Shown: positions 24,150 through 34,419 of the stretch, in pieces | How positions within the stretch are numbered: position 1 is the stretch's first letter | Layout: every line of letters starts with the position of its first letter | DNA from: Epiperipatus broadwayi | Lineage: Eukaryota; Onychophora; Udeonychophora; Euonychophora; Peripatidae | Reading direction: 5' to 3' | DNA length: 64,000 nucleotides | Assembly (NCBI GenBank): GCA_028023455.1 | Contig: JAQFVV010006200.1 | Location: 8,668,521-8,732,520, forward strand | Made by a program: the position numbers and the translations under genes | The notes under the pieces: model-generated | What the model saw: the letters and a program-made list of their open reading frames with translations, nothing else | Told to the model about the DNA's origin: nothing | Databases searched by the model: none

Positions 24150-24705
24150 ATACTACATTTAAAAAAATTAATGAAGTATTTCCATGCCCTAAAAATAAAA
24201 TCCCTTTGGAGTCTAATGGTGTATATAAAATTCCATGTGGCGTTTATTTACATTCATACATTCAACAGACCAATTGTGGCATAAATATAAGAAAGGAAGA
24301 ACCCATTTTGGCAGTTAGAGACAAATCTAATTCATTAGTCATTTATTCATACATTAAATTAAAAAACCATGACATCAATTTTAAAAAAATGCATATTCTG
24401 GCAAAAATTGAACAATATGACCAGAGACTGCTAAAGAATACTATAGAGATTTTTAAAAAGCCTAAGAGCATAAATAAAAAGTGCGAGTTTAAAAAAAAAT
24501 TAACAGTATTTAGAAAAAGTTACTGGAGGATAAAACATTTTTTAAAACTTCTCAACTGATAGAATTTGAGAATGATGAAAAAACTACAAAGGAAAAAAAT
24601 AATGCTTTTAAATCTCACCACACACTTTCTTATGATTTGTACTGAAATGTCAGTTATTTAACTATTATATTTTTATTACCACAAAAGCTCCTGGAAATAA
24701 TATGA
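24150..24705 (+). pseudogene. Penelope-like element 3' end, GIY-YIG endonuclease fragment (right arm)
   Basis: An open frame of 162 codons (24071-24559) is meaningful from about residue 33. It contains GVYKIPCGVYLHSYIQQTN, the expected GIY...YIG position with the terminal G changed to Q, then INIRKEE. A later stretch, AKIEQYDQRLLKNTIEIFK, matches the end of Penelope GIY-YIG domains. The catalytic Arg region is preserved but the YIG glycine is lost, so no activity is expected. The frame starts in the junction between two inverted copies, so the first residues are not genuine. The tail lacks about 35 bp of the hammerhead-containing segment that the left arm retains. Confidence 0.65.
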
Positions 24706-24708
24706 ATT

Positions 24709-24734
24709 CATATATATATATATATATATATATA
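24709..24734. repeat. (AT)n microsatellite
   Basis: A short perfect dinucleotide run at the end of the Penelope pair. Confidence 0.9.
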
Positions 24735-24872
24735 GGGCATTTTGGTATAATGATGGAACATTTATATTACTGCAGATAACCTACATTTGAATTCAAGGAC
24801 ATGTAAACTTAAATAAGCTTGATTTTTTTCAGGTACCAGCTTTCTGTCAACCCAGTTAACTATCCAATATTA

Positions 24873-25044
24873 AAACAGGCAAAACTATTCATACAGTAGT
24901 GCCACTCAGTGCAAGCTAGAGTAATCAATGGATGCCAGAAGGCTTGTGCACAAAATCCCTATCTAGTGCCTACTCATCCAATATCCCCAGATTAGTTTCC
25001 GGCTTGTGGTCTTCATCAATGAGGAGCCTGTGATGTTTGGTGGT
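24873..25044 (-). mobile_element. Family A retroposon, short copy
   Basis: It is flanked by 13-bp direct repeats with one mismatch, ctatccaatatta (24860-24872) and ctatacaatatta (25045-25057). It holds one full AAACAGGCAAAA module ending in a hammerhead-like core (minus strand UUGAUGA, GACC/AAGCC region, GAAA at 24999-24996) and then jumps to the family head (TGATGTTTGGTGG). The inverted half is missing, so this is a monomeric version. Confidence 0.75.
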
Positions 25045-25059
25045 CTATACAATATTAAT

Positions 25060-25703
25060 CAGTAAATGGGTATGTAATCTTAACTAGATACTAAACTCAA
25101 ATTCTCAGAGACTTGCAATTAGCAAGCTTGGAAAACATATTGTCTCCTCTTTCATTATCATTTTATAAAAGACTTTTGGAAAAAAAAAATTTTTTTAAAT
25201 GGATTATTTAAAATTTTTCTATCTTTTATATATCAGTAGTTAACAACAAGCAGATGTGTTCCTCCAACAGTTAGCAAGAATCTACATTATGTTTAAACAT
25301 GCAAAAAGAGGGAAGAGATGAGGAAAAATAGTCTTTAGGGGCCATTTTATAATATCAAATTAATAATTGTAAAACTATTTCTAATGCAATAATAAATTAT
25401 CAAATTATGAATTAATTAAATTAATCCATAGTAATAACTTTAATTTGATCCTTAGTAAAAAGAGTTGTAATGGATTATTTTTAGCCTTTTATCAAGAATT
25501 CTATATTTATAATATTTATATAGGTATATGCATTTTAAACATGATTATCTAGAATTGTCATAACTGTAGTGTTTCATATCCAGCACCTAAATTACAAAAT
25601 GTAATTGTAGAATATTGTTATATGTGAATGCATGTAGCTATGTATGTACATATGTATACATATATGTGTATATGCAGAAATGCTTGTGGTGCTTTTTTTT
25701 TAC
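25060..25703. other. No gene recognised
   Basis: AT-rich non-coding sequence. Confidence 0.45.
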
Positions 25704-25711
25704 TTCTAGAG

Positions 25712-26196
25712 TAGGGGTGGGCAAATAGCAGCCCAAGGGCCACATGTAGCCCGCTAAGAGGTTTTATGCAGCCCACCAAGACAATCAGAAAAATCCGTCT
25801 TGAACTGAGATTTGCTTCCTGTGCATGACCAAAGATTTGTCTCGTATTTTCCACTAGGATGGCCACATCAATACACATGTGCACTGTAGATATGATGTGC
25901 AATGCTTTTCCAATTGATCTGGTTAATTTCAATTTTGTCTTTGCATTAGCAAATATATACATTTTCAACTTTAGTGAAACCATTAACCCTCTGAAAAAAT
26001 GTAAAATCAGTGATGAATATCGTGTGTTTAATGAAGAATGGACGAAAAAATATTTTTTTTGTAATACAGGGAATAAAGCAGTGTGTTTATTGTTTTTATG
26101 AAAAAATGTGTGGTCCTCCGTTAATCCACAATGTGGCTCCCTGTGGCCCTCCGGCAATCTTTGCGGCTCCCGAGCCAAAATAATTGCTCACCCCTG
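25712..26196 (+). mobile_element. Short hAT transposon retaining a BED-finger remnant
   Basis: The 485-bp element has 8-bp target duplications, ttctagag (25704-25711 and 26197-26204), both perfect. The inverted ends are TAGGGGTGGGCAAA and TTGCTCACCCCTG, where the first base is a C-to-T change from the usual CAGGGGTG. A plus-strand frame at 25859-26101 has, from about residue 48, ISDEYRVFNEEWTKKYFF followed by NTGNKAVCLL. This is the start of the BED-type zinc finger found in GTF2IRD2/EPM2AIP1-like hAT transposases. It stops after the first cysteine, and the catalytic RNase H-like domain is deleted. Such internal deletions are typical of non-autonomous hATs mobilised by a full-length relative. 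Confidence 0.85.
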
Positions 26197-26204
26197 TTCT
26201 AGAG

Positions 26205-27360
26205 GATTTTTTTTGTCTAGTGACTTTGCTTTAATGTTAATAAATTCTCAAAGTGAAATGTAATTTCCACACTTGTGTTGTTAATACACTATATATTCTA
26301 GATCTAATTATAAATAAATTAAATTAGAATTTTTCTAAACTTTAAAGATTTCAGTGTGATTATTAATTATTTCAACTGAAAAGTAAAAACTAAAGATCAT
26401 ACTCTGCAACAACAACAAAAAACTCAACAACTATCTGATCACTAAATGTGTTTTGTTTCAAACTGGGATTTCATTCACTTGGTTCTGGAGGTCTACCATT
26501 AATCCTATACGGCACAAAGATAAGCAGATGATTTAAACTATAATATGCTAGTCATTCAAGAAGGAAAATCTAAATTGTTGAAACACAGAACTAATATAAT
26601 TTATAAAAAATAAGCCAGGAAATTTTTGTCATGAAATTAATTTTAAAATATAATCCATCTTTAAAAATAAATATGGTTAAATACTACAGTTAGACTAGAA
26701 GTTAAAATAAATTAAACTACATTCTTTGTAATGTTTAAAGATTCCAGCCAAATAGTCAATTAATTTCTCTGCTAATCCAAAACTAACCACTCATTTCAAT
26801 ATAAAATAACCCTATATGCTTTAATGCATAATCATATTCTAGGTTTTCCTTTTCCAGCTTGGCCTTTTTATAATTTCCTGAGCAATAGATCATTGGGTTA
26901 TTGTTAGCCATGAGGTCAGCACAGCTGCCTTTCAAGTAAGCAGTTGTTTGTAGGTTTGTCTCCTGTCCGATGCTATGACATATGAGAAAAAAATCATTGG
27001 ATTATTTTTATTTCTTCACCATACACATTTCAATCTGATCTGAAATCTCATCCCATGAATTTGAAGATATAATATCAGCTTTATTTGCAGTATAGATATG
27101 GTGATATTTAATATTTAAATTTAAATATATTACTCATTCAAGAGTAAAAATTTAAATTTTTAAAATCACAAAACTATTTATAATAACTTATAAAAAATAA
27201 TACAGAATTTTTTTTTTTTAAAAAAAACAATATTAAAATTTCAATCCACTTTTAAATATAAATAAACAGTAAAGTTAGACTAGAAATTAAACTACATTCT
27301 CTTTAGTATTTAAAGATGCTTGCAAAGTAGTCAGTTATTTAACAGATAAATAGTCAAAAT
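26205..27360. repeat. Degenerate tandem duplication, three units
   Basis: A diverged unit of about 400 bp recurs. Each copy ends in an aaattaaactacattct...tttaaagat block, near 26345, 26745 and 27310. Preceding shared blocks include gtcattcaagaa / ctcattcaagag, aatttataaaaaataa, ttttaaa.ataaat and gttagactagaa.ttaaa. The longer spacing between the second and third copies is partly explained by the SINE inserted at 26897-26992. No coding sequence is present. The array lies about 570 bp downstream of the receptor stop codon. Confidence 0.6.
26897..26992 (+). mobile_element. 96-bp tRNA-derived SINE, copy 2
   Basis: It is flanked by an 8-bp direct repeat, atcattgg (26889-26896 and 26993-27000). 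It is colinear with the minus-strand SINE at 10268-10365: box A-like TTAGCCATGAGGTCAGCAC, then GCTGCCTTTCAAGTAAGCAG, box B-like GTAGGTTTGTCTCC, then GATGCTATGACATATGAGAAAAAA. The near-identical total length shows that the family is only a tRNA head plus about 20 bases and a short A tail. Confidence 0.75.
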
Positions 27361-27489
27361 AAGAGTCATAGATCACATGACCCTATCTCTTAAGCTTGTA
27401 AGTTATAAACAATGAGGATTGCCAATTCCTCAACAAGCTTTGTGATAAATGCTTAGCCAGAGCCAGCACTTAAAATATCTCTGTCAGGA

Positions 27490-27930
27490 CCCCCCCCCCC
27501 AAAACCCTGACCATGGTTTCGTGCTTTGGAACATACAATAAAAATTAGTCACTTATATCACTAAAAAAAAAAAAACAGTTATCGATCTTGATTTTGTCCC
27601 AAAATAGGATTTGGATATTAAATGTGGCTTATATTTAAGTTCATCTGAATAAGATCTCAGCTGGGAAAGAAATCCTACAAGGAAGAGGTAGTTGTCTGGG
27701 TTTTTTTTTTTTTTGCAATAATATGAACAATGGCTAGAATTTTTCAAAATTAGAGGAATATGGTTTGAATATATCCAATCATTATATTTTTAAATAATTA
27801 AGGAGCATAGACAGAAACTAAGATTTTAATTGAAATAGGCATCGTTTACACCTATTTGCAAATTCTAAGTTATAATTATGTTTAAACTACCGTGTTCTAA
27901 TTTTCATAAAATGTAGGTAATTATTTAGCA
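27490..27930. other. Downstream flank of the receptor; no gene recognised
   Basis: It holds a (C)10 run at 27490-27499, an A12 run near 27562 and a T15 run near 27700. An ATTAAA-type polyadenylation hexamer occurs on the minus strand near 27827-27822, but it is not decisive in such AT-rich DNA. Confidence 0.4.
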
Positions 27931-27933
27931 ATT

Positions 27934-29097
27934 TTAATACAAACCTAAGGATCTGAGATTTTCTGAAACTATATAATCATCCATAAGAGTGAAAGGCACT
28001 ACTACATTAGTTTTATTTCCCCCTTTAAAAAATACCAGGCAGTATATAGGGCCATATAAATTATGTAAAATAAAACAAGCTTTAAAAAAGCAATCAAGAC
28101 TATGATGGGAATAATACGATAAAGGAACAGAACGAATAAATGAGATATGCAGAATAACTTTAAAAGGTCCACACATAATTATATAAGCAATAACAGCTCT
28201 AACTAAACATTTGAAATATAATTCTAATATTTCTTTATCAGGATCAGTCCAGCTTTGCACATGTAATCCAACTGGTGCTTGTTGTGCCCAGAGATGGGCA
28301 TTTTTATTCAAAAGTTCTTTTTCTTTAGCTGTTAATTCCAGACGATTTATTTTAGATCCATTTTCATTATAAAGAGGAATAACATAAATGGTATCATCAT
28401 ACAGTGGTCCTTGGTTTTGCTTCATATGTCGTAAAACAATAAATCCATCAATTATACATTTTATAATAACAATTAAAGGCAAATCTGATCCAATAATTGT
28501 TAAAATTAAAGATTCTTGTTTGAGTCTTCCTCCATCCCATGAACATAAATCTAAAGGTTGAAATGCAGCATCAGGTGTTCCAATCACATGACCAATGGAT
28601 ATAGGAAATGTGACTATAATTGTAACAATCCAGCTTAGGGTCACTAAAATTGGTGCCAGATTTGTAGTAGATCTTTTACGGTAATCCTTTGGCCTTTTCA
28701 TTGCCCACAAACGATCATACCCCATGAGCATAAGGAGAATAATAATTTCATGATCAAATAAGTGGTCTAAGAAAAACTTAATCCAACAACAATACTGATT
28801 CCAATCAAAAATAAATTCGTAAGCCAAACATAAAAGAATTCGTGCAACAGCCATCCACATAAATGCATAGAGCATATATTGGTTATAAATCTTGAGTGGT
28901 TCCTTTGGATTTATAAAAAATGATTTTTGAGAAAACTTGCCCACTCCAAAAATAATTAGAAATGATATTATTGATAAACAGCCATCTAAAATAAATGCAG
29001 TGTTTTTATATTCAGCATTGTAAGCCGGATAAAATTCAGGTGAGTGAAATTTTAATTCACTTATGTTAAGTGGTGTTGCTAAAGTATTGATTTCCAT
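27934..29097 (-). CDS. Single-exon class A-like G-protein-coupled receptor
   Basis: This is a complete 387-residue frame whose ATG lies just after an in-frame TGA (29103-29101), so the start is well supported. Seven hydrophobic segments fit a rhodopsin-type receptor: about 33-54, 71-95, 105-127, 147-170, 197-222, 291-318 and 335-357. The extracellular N-terminus is short (about 32 residues) with one glycosylation site (N11) and no cleavable signal peptide. Cys103/104 and Cys185 can form the usual TM3-ECL2 disulphide. TM3 ends in GYDRLWAMKRP (DRL in place of DRY). TM7 carries NLYGPIYC where NPxxY is expected. TM1 lacks the usual GN and TM2 lacks LAxxD. The third intracellular loop is about 68 residues and polar. 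It would sit in the plasma membrane and signal through G proteins (family inference). The ligand cannot be told; a divergent peptide or chemosensory receptor is possible. It is the only intact host-type gene in the window. Confidence 0.85.
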   Translation of the reverse strand: MEINTLATPLNISELKFHSPEFYPAYNAEYKNTAFILDGCLSIISFLIIFGVGKFSQKSFFINPKEPLKIYNQYMLYAFMWMAVARILLCLAYEFIFDWNQYCCWIKFFLDHLFDHEIIILLMLMGYDRLWAMKRPKDYRKRSTTNLAPILVTLSWIVTIIVTFPISIGHVIGTPDAAFQPLDLCSWDGGRLKQESLILTIIGSDLPLIVIIKCIIDGFIVLRHMKQNQGPLYDDTIYVIPLYNENGSKINRLELTAKEKELLNKNAHLWAQQAPVGLHVQSWTDPDKEILELYFKCLVRAVIAYIIMCGPFKVILHISFIRSVPLSYYSHHSLDCFFKACFILHNLYGPIYCLVFFKGGNKTNVVVPFTLMDDYIVSENLRSLGLY

Positions 29098-29278
29098 GAA
29101 TCAACTTTATGTCTAAGTATTTTTAATATTAGTTTATGTAGAAATTAATAAAAACAGTAATAAATCATGTTAGTGTATAGATTGCTTCCTCATTTATCAC
29201 TTTCTTAGCTGCAATTTATTTTCATACTGTTCAGTATTTTTTTTTTTGCCATCTATATTAGCAGACTTGGAAATCTAA

Positions 29279-29475
29279 AAAGAGAGAGAAAGAGAAAGTA
29301 AGTGTAGTAAAATAAATAAATAAATAATAATAATAACAACAACAACAACAACAACAACAATAATAATAATAATAATAATAATAGTAGTAGTAGTAGTAGT
29401 AGTAGTAGCAGCAGCAGCAGTAGCAGTAGTAATAAGATAATGCAAATGTATCAATAAATTAATAATAATAATAAT
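29279..29475. repeat. Compound microsatellite upstream of the receptor
   Basis: Successive runs change one base at a time: (aaat), (aat), (aac), (aat), (agt), (agc), (agt) and (aat). It lies about 180-380 bp upstream of the receptor ATG, within the range of a promoter or 5' UTR. Any regulatory role is speculation. Confidence 0.95.
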
Positions 29476-29479
29476 TTTT

Positions 29480-30960
29480 AATACTCCAACTTCACAGGTT
29501 GTTTCAATATCATACTTGAATAAGAATAATTGAATAGTTTTTTTTTTTTTCTTATTTTAAATATTTACATTAAATATTTACATTAGTAAGCCAATTATAG
29601 TACTTATAATTTTGAACAAAGTCAAATTCAAAATAAAAATATGAGTTTAATGTATTCTTTGTATTTGTAACTAATCAAATCCTTTAAATTTACTTCATAA
29701 TCTACACTAATATATTGCTAAATCATGAGCTATTATCCAATGTAAAATTATTTCAGACCATTCCCACTATATATGTATTTCACAATAACAATTTTCACTC
29801 ATTAAATAGTTTTAAAGATTTGAAACTTTTATATGTCTACACAAAAATGGTAACAAAAGTTATATAACTTGATTACAACCTATTGATTCTCAAGTTCTAA
29901 CTTTTTTTTTTATAATTGGTCATATCCATATAATATCCATATGTATTGAGTCTACTATATAAAATAGATAGGTATTAGTTCGAAATGTGGCTTTTGATAA
30001 AGAGTAAATAAATGTTACTCTATGTTAAAGTACTCATGTATATGTATATTAAATGTATATACCCATGGATAAAATGTGTACATGTAGTATGCATAAAAAT
30101 GGTAGCAGTATGTGTATATATATATCTGTGTGTATGCATGCTTGTGGTAATTATGTAACCATATGCATATAAAGGATATATCAATATATATATACTTGGA
30201 AAGTTTATTTTAATGTAATGACTAAAGAAAAAGAAATCTCAACTAAGGTATGATCCTGGAAATAATCCCAGATCAAATGAACTCCAGAAAAACAATAGGA
30301 ACTAAGAGAGTTAAAAAACTCATAATGGTATCTCTTGCCTTTTGTTTAAGGAATGACTCAACAATTCCAAAGACTTCTGCTTCTATAAATATGGAAAATA
30401 GAATTAAGTTATTTTGTTAATAGTTAAACTATGTAAAAAAGATTTCATATACTAAATAAATAAATAATAGTTCAGATATTTTTAGTCTAAACCATTAAAT
30501 ATATTAAAATGTGTGTATTATTTTTTTTATTTATAAAGAAATTATTTATTTATTTATTTATAAATACAATAATATCCAAGTAACTGAAGCCATTTATTTC
30601 TGAATTTTTATGCCGCTACTTAAAATCCATGGATAATTTAAAATCATATATAATATATTTTTAATATAATTTAATTTTAAAATTACCACATTAAGACATT
30701 GTTTAAAATAATTAACATAATAGAATAATGTAATTCTGAAAAAAATAGTATAATAATAAACTGACAAGAATTAGCATATACCACAATCTATGTAAATAAG
30801 TATAAATGTGAATATGTGTGATATCATAAATTGTTTTATATATATATATAATTAAAAAAGCACTTTACAGTTATCCTTAGGCTGCTAATGTTTCAAAATC
30901 ATTTATTTGTTTATTGACTGAGTGTTGATAGAATAAGTTGCCAGTCACAGAACATGCATA
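29480..30960. other. No gene recognised
   Basis: AT-rich non-coding sequence with several short TA and TTTA runs. Confidence 0.45.
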
Positions 30961-30972
30961 TTAAAGTTATCA

Positions 30973-30976
<4 letters not shown>

Positions 30977-31032
<56 letters not shown>
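30977..31032. repeat. (TA)n microsatellite
   Basis: A dinucleotide run of more than 50 bp. Confidence 0.95.
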
Positions 31033-31034
<2 letters not shown>

Positions 31035-31152
31035 ATAATTTAATTTACAAATTATACACACTAGAACATCAACAAAAACTATTAGCATAAAAATTCAATA
31101 ATCTAGTTATGGAAAAAACTACAGTATTAAATTGAGAAAAGAATTACTTTTA

Positions 31153-32244
31153 CACCTGGGTCTCTTTTTACGCGGACTTATTTAACACGATTTTGAAGTT
31201 ACGCAATTCGTGTTTCACCGGAAGTCGACCTCCGATAATGCGCCATTACTTTAAATAATAAATTTTGTGCACTTACGTTATATTGAAAGTAATAGCACAT
31301 TATTGGAATTCGACTTTCAACTTAGTAATTTCAATATTTTCAGTGCTTTATAATAGTAAGATTTTATGCAATAATGAAATTAAAATCATGATTTCCACAT
31401 TTTATGTATACACACATTAAATTTTATAAGATTATAATGTAAATTTGTTCAAACATTGTGCGTGTTAATTTTGCATTTTAAATCACATTCTGTTTTTGCT
31501 TTTTAAAAAAGAACTCAATCAATTATTAATCATTTAGTGTCAGCAAGTTTATTTTTAAAAGGTGAGTAATATCAGTGGCACAATTAAAATTGAAAATTAA
31601 AGACAAAAATAAGAATTTAATTTTTAGTTGTTAGATTAATTACTAATTACGTTGTCACCAGAAAACCATTAACACAACATGATATAAAGGCTGTAGAGTT
31701 GACAAAGATTATGTTGTGGAAATGGGATGGAGCAGAATATGGGAAAAATTAGACTGGAGAATGTAAAATTAAGTAGCTAACAAGTTTTTCTTGGTATAAT
31801 TGCTGAGAGATTCTTGACTTCATTTAAGGAGTAGCTACATCACATCAGAAGAATCTGTTTTTTTATCAGTTTGCAAATGAACCTGTTTAACGGCAAATAG
31901 CGATAATAATTAAAACGTGTATAAAAAAATGTAAATTACTGTAAATTATGCATAAAAATATATTGTTTTGAATAAAATTACATATTATAGTTAAAAAAAG
32001 TTTGTCTTGTATCAATTTTTTTCAAATTTGAACTTTTTTATTAGTCATATTTTATTTCCTTATTTTTTTTTTTTTGCGCGAATTTTAAAGTAATTTTACG
32101 TTGGTGCTTTGCTTTTACGCGAATTTTGAAAAATCACAGACCATATCCCCCCCTTTTCAATGTAAGTTACGTCTATTTTTGCGTAATTTTGTTTGCGCGT
32201 GTTTTCTGAGGAACCTATCTATCGCGTAAAATGAGACCCAGGTG
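31153..32244 (+). mobile_element. pogo/Tigger-like element, copy 2 (CpG-rich, non-autonomous)
   Basis: The inverted ends are CACCTGGGTCTC...GAGACCCAGGTG, flanked by TA on both sides (31151-31152 and 32245-32246), the target duplication of the Tc1/mariner-pogo superfamily. The subterminal bases continue the inversion (TTTTTACGCG / CGCGTAAAATGAG). It keeps many CG dinucleotides (acgcgg, gcgcgt, gcgcgaa) that are TG/CA in copy 1 (3234-4670), so it looks the younger of the two. No transposase domain could be read. The orientation is opposite to copy 1. Confidence 0.8.
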
Positions 32245-32249
32245 TATAT

Positions 32250-32800
32250 GCATATATCCAAACATGTGTGAATGAATGTTCACTCTGCATATAACTTATT
32301 TTTTATTCTATGACCTTCATTAACTTCAGAATATTTGTGATTTAAAAATAAAAAATTTATTTTACAATTCATGGCAGACATGAAATGAAGAAATGATTGA
32401 GTGACAGTTTATTTATAATCCCATTTATATCAGTGGATATATACACAAAATTTATAAATTCAAATTTATGATTTTTTAAAATATTTAGTTCAAAGCATAT
32501 ACACTGAAATCACATATATGTGAAAGACAACTAGTTTTAGTTGCACAACTAGATCACTTCAAAACAGTGTTTTCAAAATATTTTATAACAGAGCATTCAT
32601 TTTGACTTACTTTTTATTCCTTTAACCATTAATTTTAAAATCCCAATGACAATGAAAAATTATAAAAATTAGATTTTATAGTAAATCACACTCTGATAAC
32701 ATTTGTCTTTGATAACACTCTGATTTGACTTGAAATTTATATATTTATTTTTGGTAATAGTATGAATACTGAACCCTACTGCTTGATGGTATTGTTTTTC
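32250..32800. other. No gene recognised
   Basis: AT-rich non-coding sequence. Confidence 0.45.
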
Positions 32801-32819
32801 ACACAATACACATCAATAT

Positions 32820-33530
32820 ACCATTTTAGAGACCTAACTTATGGCTAGCACTACAACAGTGTTGTTTAGAGCTGTAACAGGCCACCTAGAGGGTGATATA
32901 TCCTACAATTACGTAACAAAATACTATGCCCATTGACTTGCGACTGTATTCCTCAAGTGAGCACAATTCAACTCTCATTATGGTCTGATTTGATGGTGGC
33001 CATATTTGAGGATGTGAAACTATCAAAAAATTCATTATGGAAAATTTTTTACAAAGTATAATGGATTTAGTATTACATATTAAGAATTGTCAGGCTATCA
33101 TGCATGCTTCCTGATAATTTTGAACTGTACACAACCTAAAAAAGTTAGGGTTTTCAGCAGAGTTCTGATGAGGTTATGCACACATGCTTGTTTATGCATG
33201 AATCTGTGCGAGACCAGTAAAATGTTGGTGCGGCAAGTGTTCAAAATTGATTTAAGGAGAGTGAATTGCCAGCCACAGAAGTTGATGCTGTTATGTTTTT
33301 CCATAAAGAGAACAAATTGTCCTGCCAGATGTGAAGCCATGCATTTGTGAGAGGAACATGGTTTTAGTCAACTACAGGATCTGGGCAATTCCGTTGCAAC
33401 TCCTGCAAATGTACCTGAGGACTGCATAAGGGAAGTTAAGGTGAGCTCCAAAATACCACTACTTACAGTTTTGAGGCCCATCTCCTATTGGAGTGAAAAA
33501 GGCAAAAAATAAATAACTTTTCACTATCAT
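32820..33530. other. Less AT-rich, coding-like unidentified remnant
   Basis: Base composition and codon-like texture differ from both sides. Open frames exist on both strands (plus 33087-33350, minus 33340-33098) but neither shows a domain I know. A plus-strand stretch near 33375-33440 (SVATPANVPEDCIREVK, followed by GTGAGC) could be a host exon end with a splice donor or part of a dead transposase. It is left unassigned. Confidence 0.35.
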
Positions 33531-33574
33531 ATAAAGGTTTTGGTAGTAAATATTTAAAAAAAAAAACACCTCAT

Positions 33575-34410
33575 AATAAGAAAATAAAAGATGATAATTA
33601 AAAATCAAACTAACTTCCCTTCACCCTCTAAAAACCATCTTTTGGTTTATTAAAAATGAATTGATTAATAATGCTTTCCAAAAAAAAAGCTCAAAATCAA
33701 TAAAAAGTCAATAAAGAAAAAAAGTCGATAATTTAAAAGCGAACCAACCCCCTTTCAATAATTTGTACATTTTGTTAAACTATCTTTTTATATGTATTTT
33801 ATATTAGAACACATTTAAAATTAATAAACGAAGTTTCCAGTACATCGGCAAAAGATACTAAAAGACGAGAATTAAAATTTAAACCAACCCCCCTCCTCCC
33901 TCTAAAAACCAACTGTTGGTTTATTAATTAAAACTGAATTGTTTAAGGCATTCAAAAAGAAGCTCAAAATCCAAAAAAAATATGATAATTTAAAAGCAAA
34001 CCAATCCCCCTCCTCTACCATCTAAAAACAAAGTGGTGTTTACTTATTAAAAAGGCAAAAAAAAACCATACAAGTTTCATGTACAGAAAGGGGTAAAAAA
34101 ATTTTTTTATCGTAGTATTATGTAAATAAAATGATAATTCAAAATAAAATAAAAAAAGCTCAAAATCAAAAAAAAGTCGATAATTTAAAAGCAAACCAAT
34201 CCTCACCCCCTACACCATATTAAAACAAAGTGTTTGTTTATTAAAAACACAAAAAAAAAAATATGAGTTTTATATATATATATTACCATATGAGTTTTAT
34301 GTGTAGAAAGTGAAAAAAAAAAATTCAAACTTAGTATTCTGTAAAGAAACTGATGGCCTATGAATTGGTATATTGATGCACATTGGGTGAAAACAAGTGC
34401 CATCAAATGG
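33575..34410. repeat. Diverged tandem repeat, about four units
   Basis: A repeated order of blocks appears near 33590, 33730-33890, 33985 and 34180: gataatttaaaagc.aacc, a C-rich patch, ctaaaaac.a, a gtttatta run, then aaaaagctcaaaatc. Unit length varies from about 110 to 240 bp. The periodic C-rich patches are the most visible mark. Confidence 0.65.
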
Positions 34411-34419
34411 TAGGGGTTC

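Noticed and set aside
25618-26178. 186-codon minus-strand frame
   Set aside because: Antisense to the hAT element and its BED-finger frame; no domain.
33087-33350. Overlapping plus and minus frames of 80-87 codons as genes
   Set aside because: Mutually antisense, no recognisable domain; reported only as an unassigned island.
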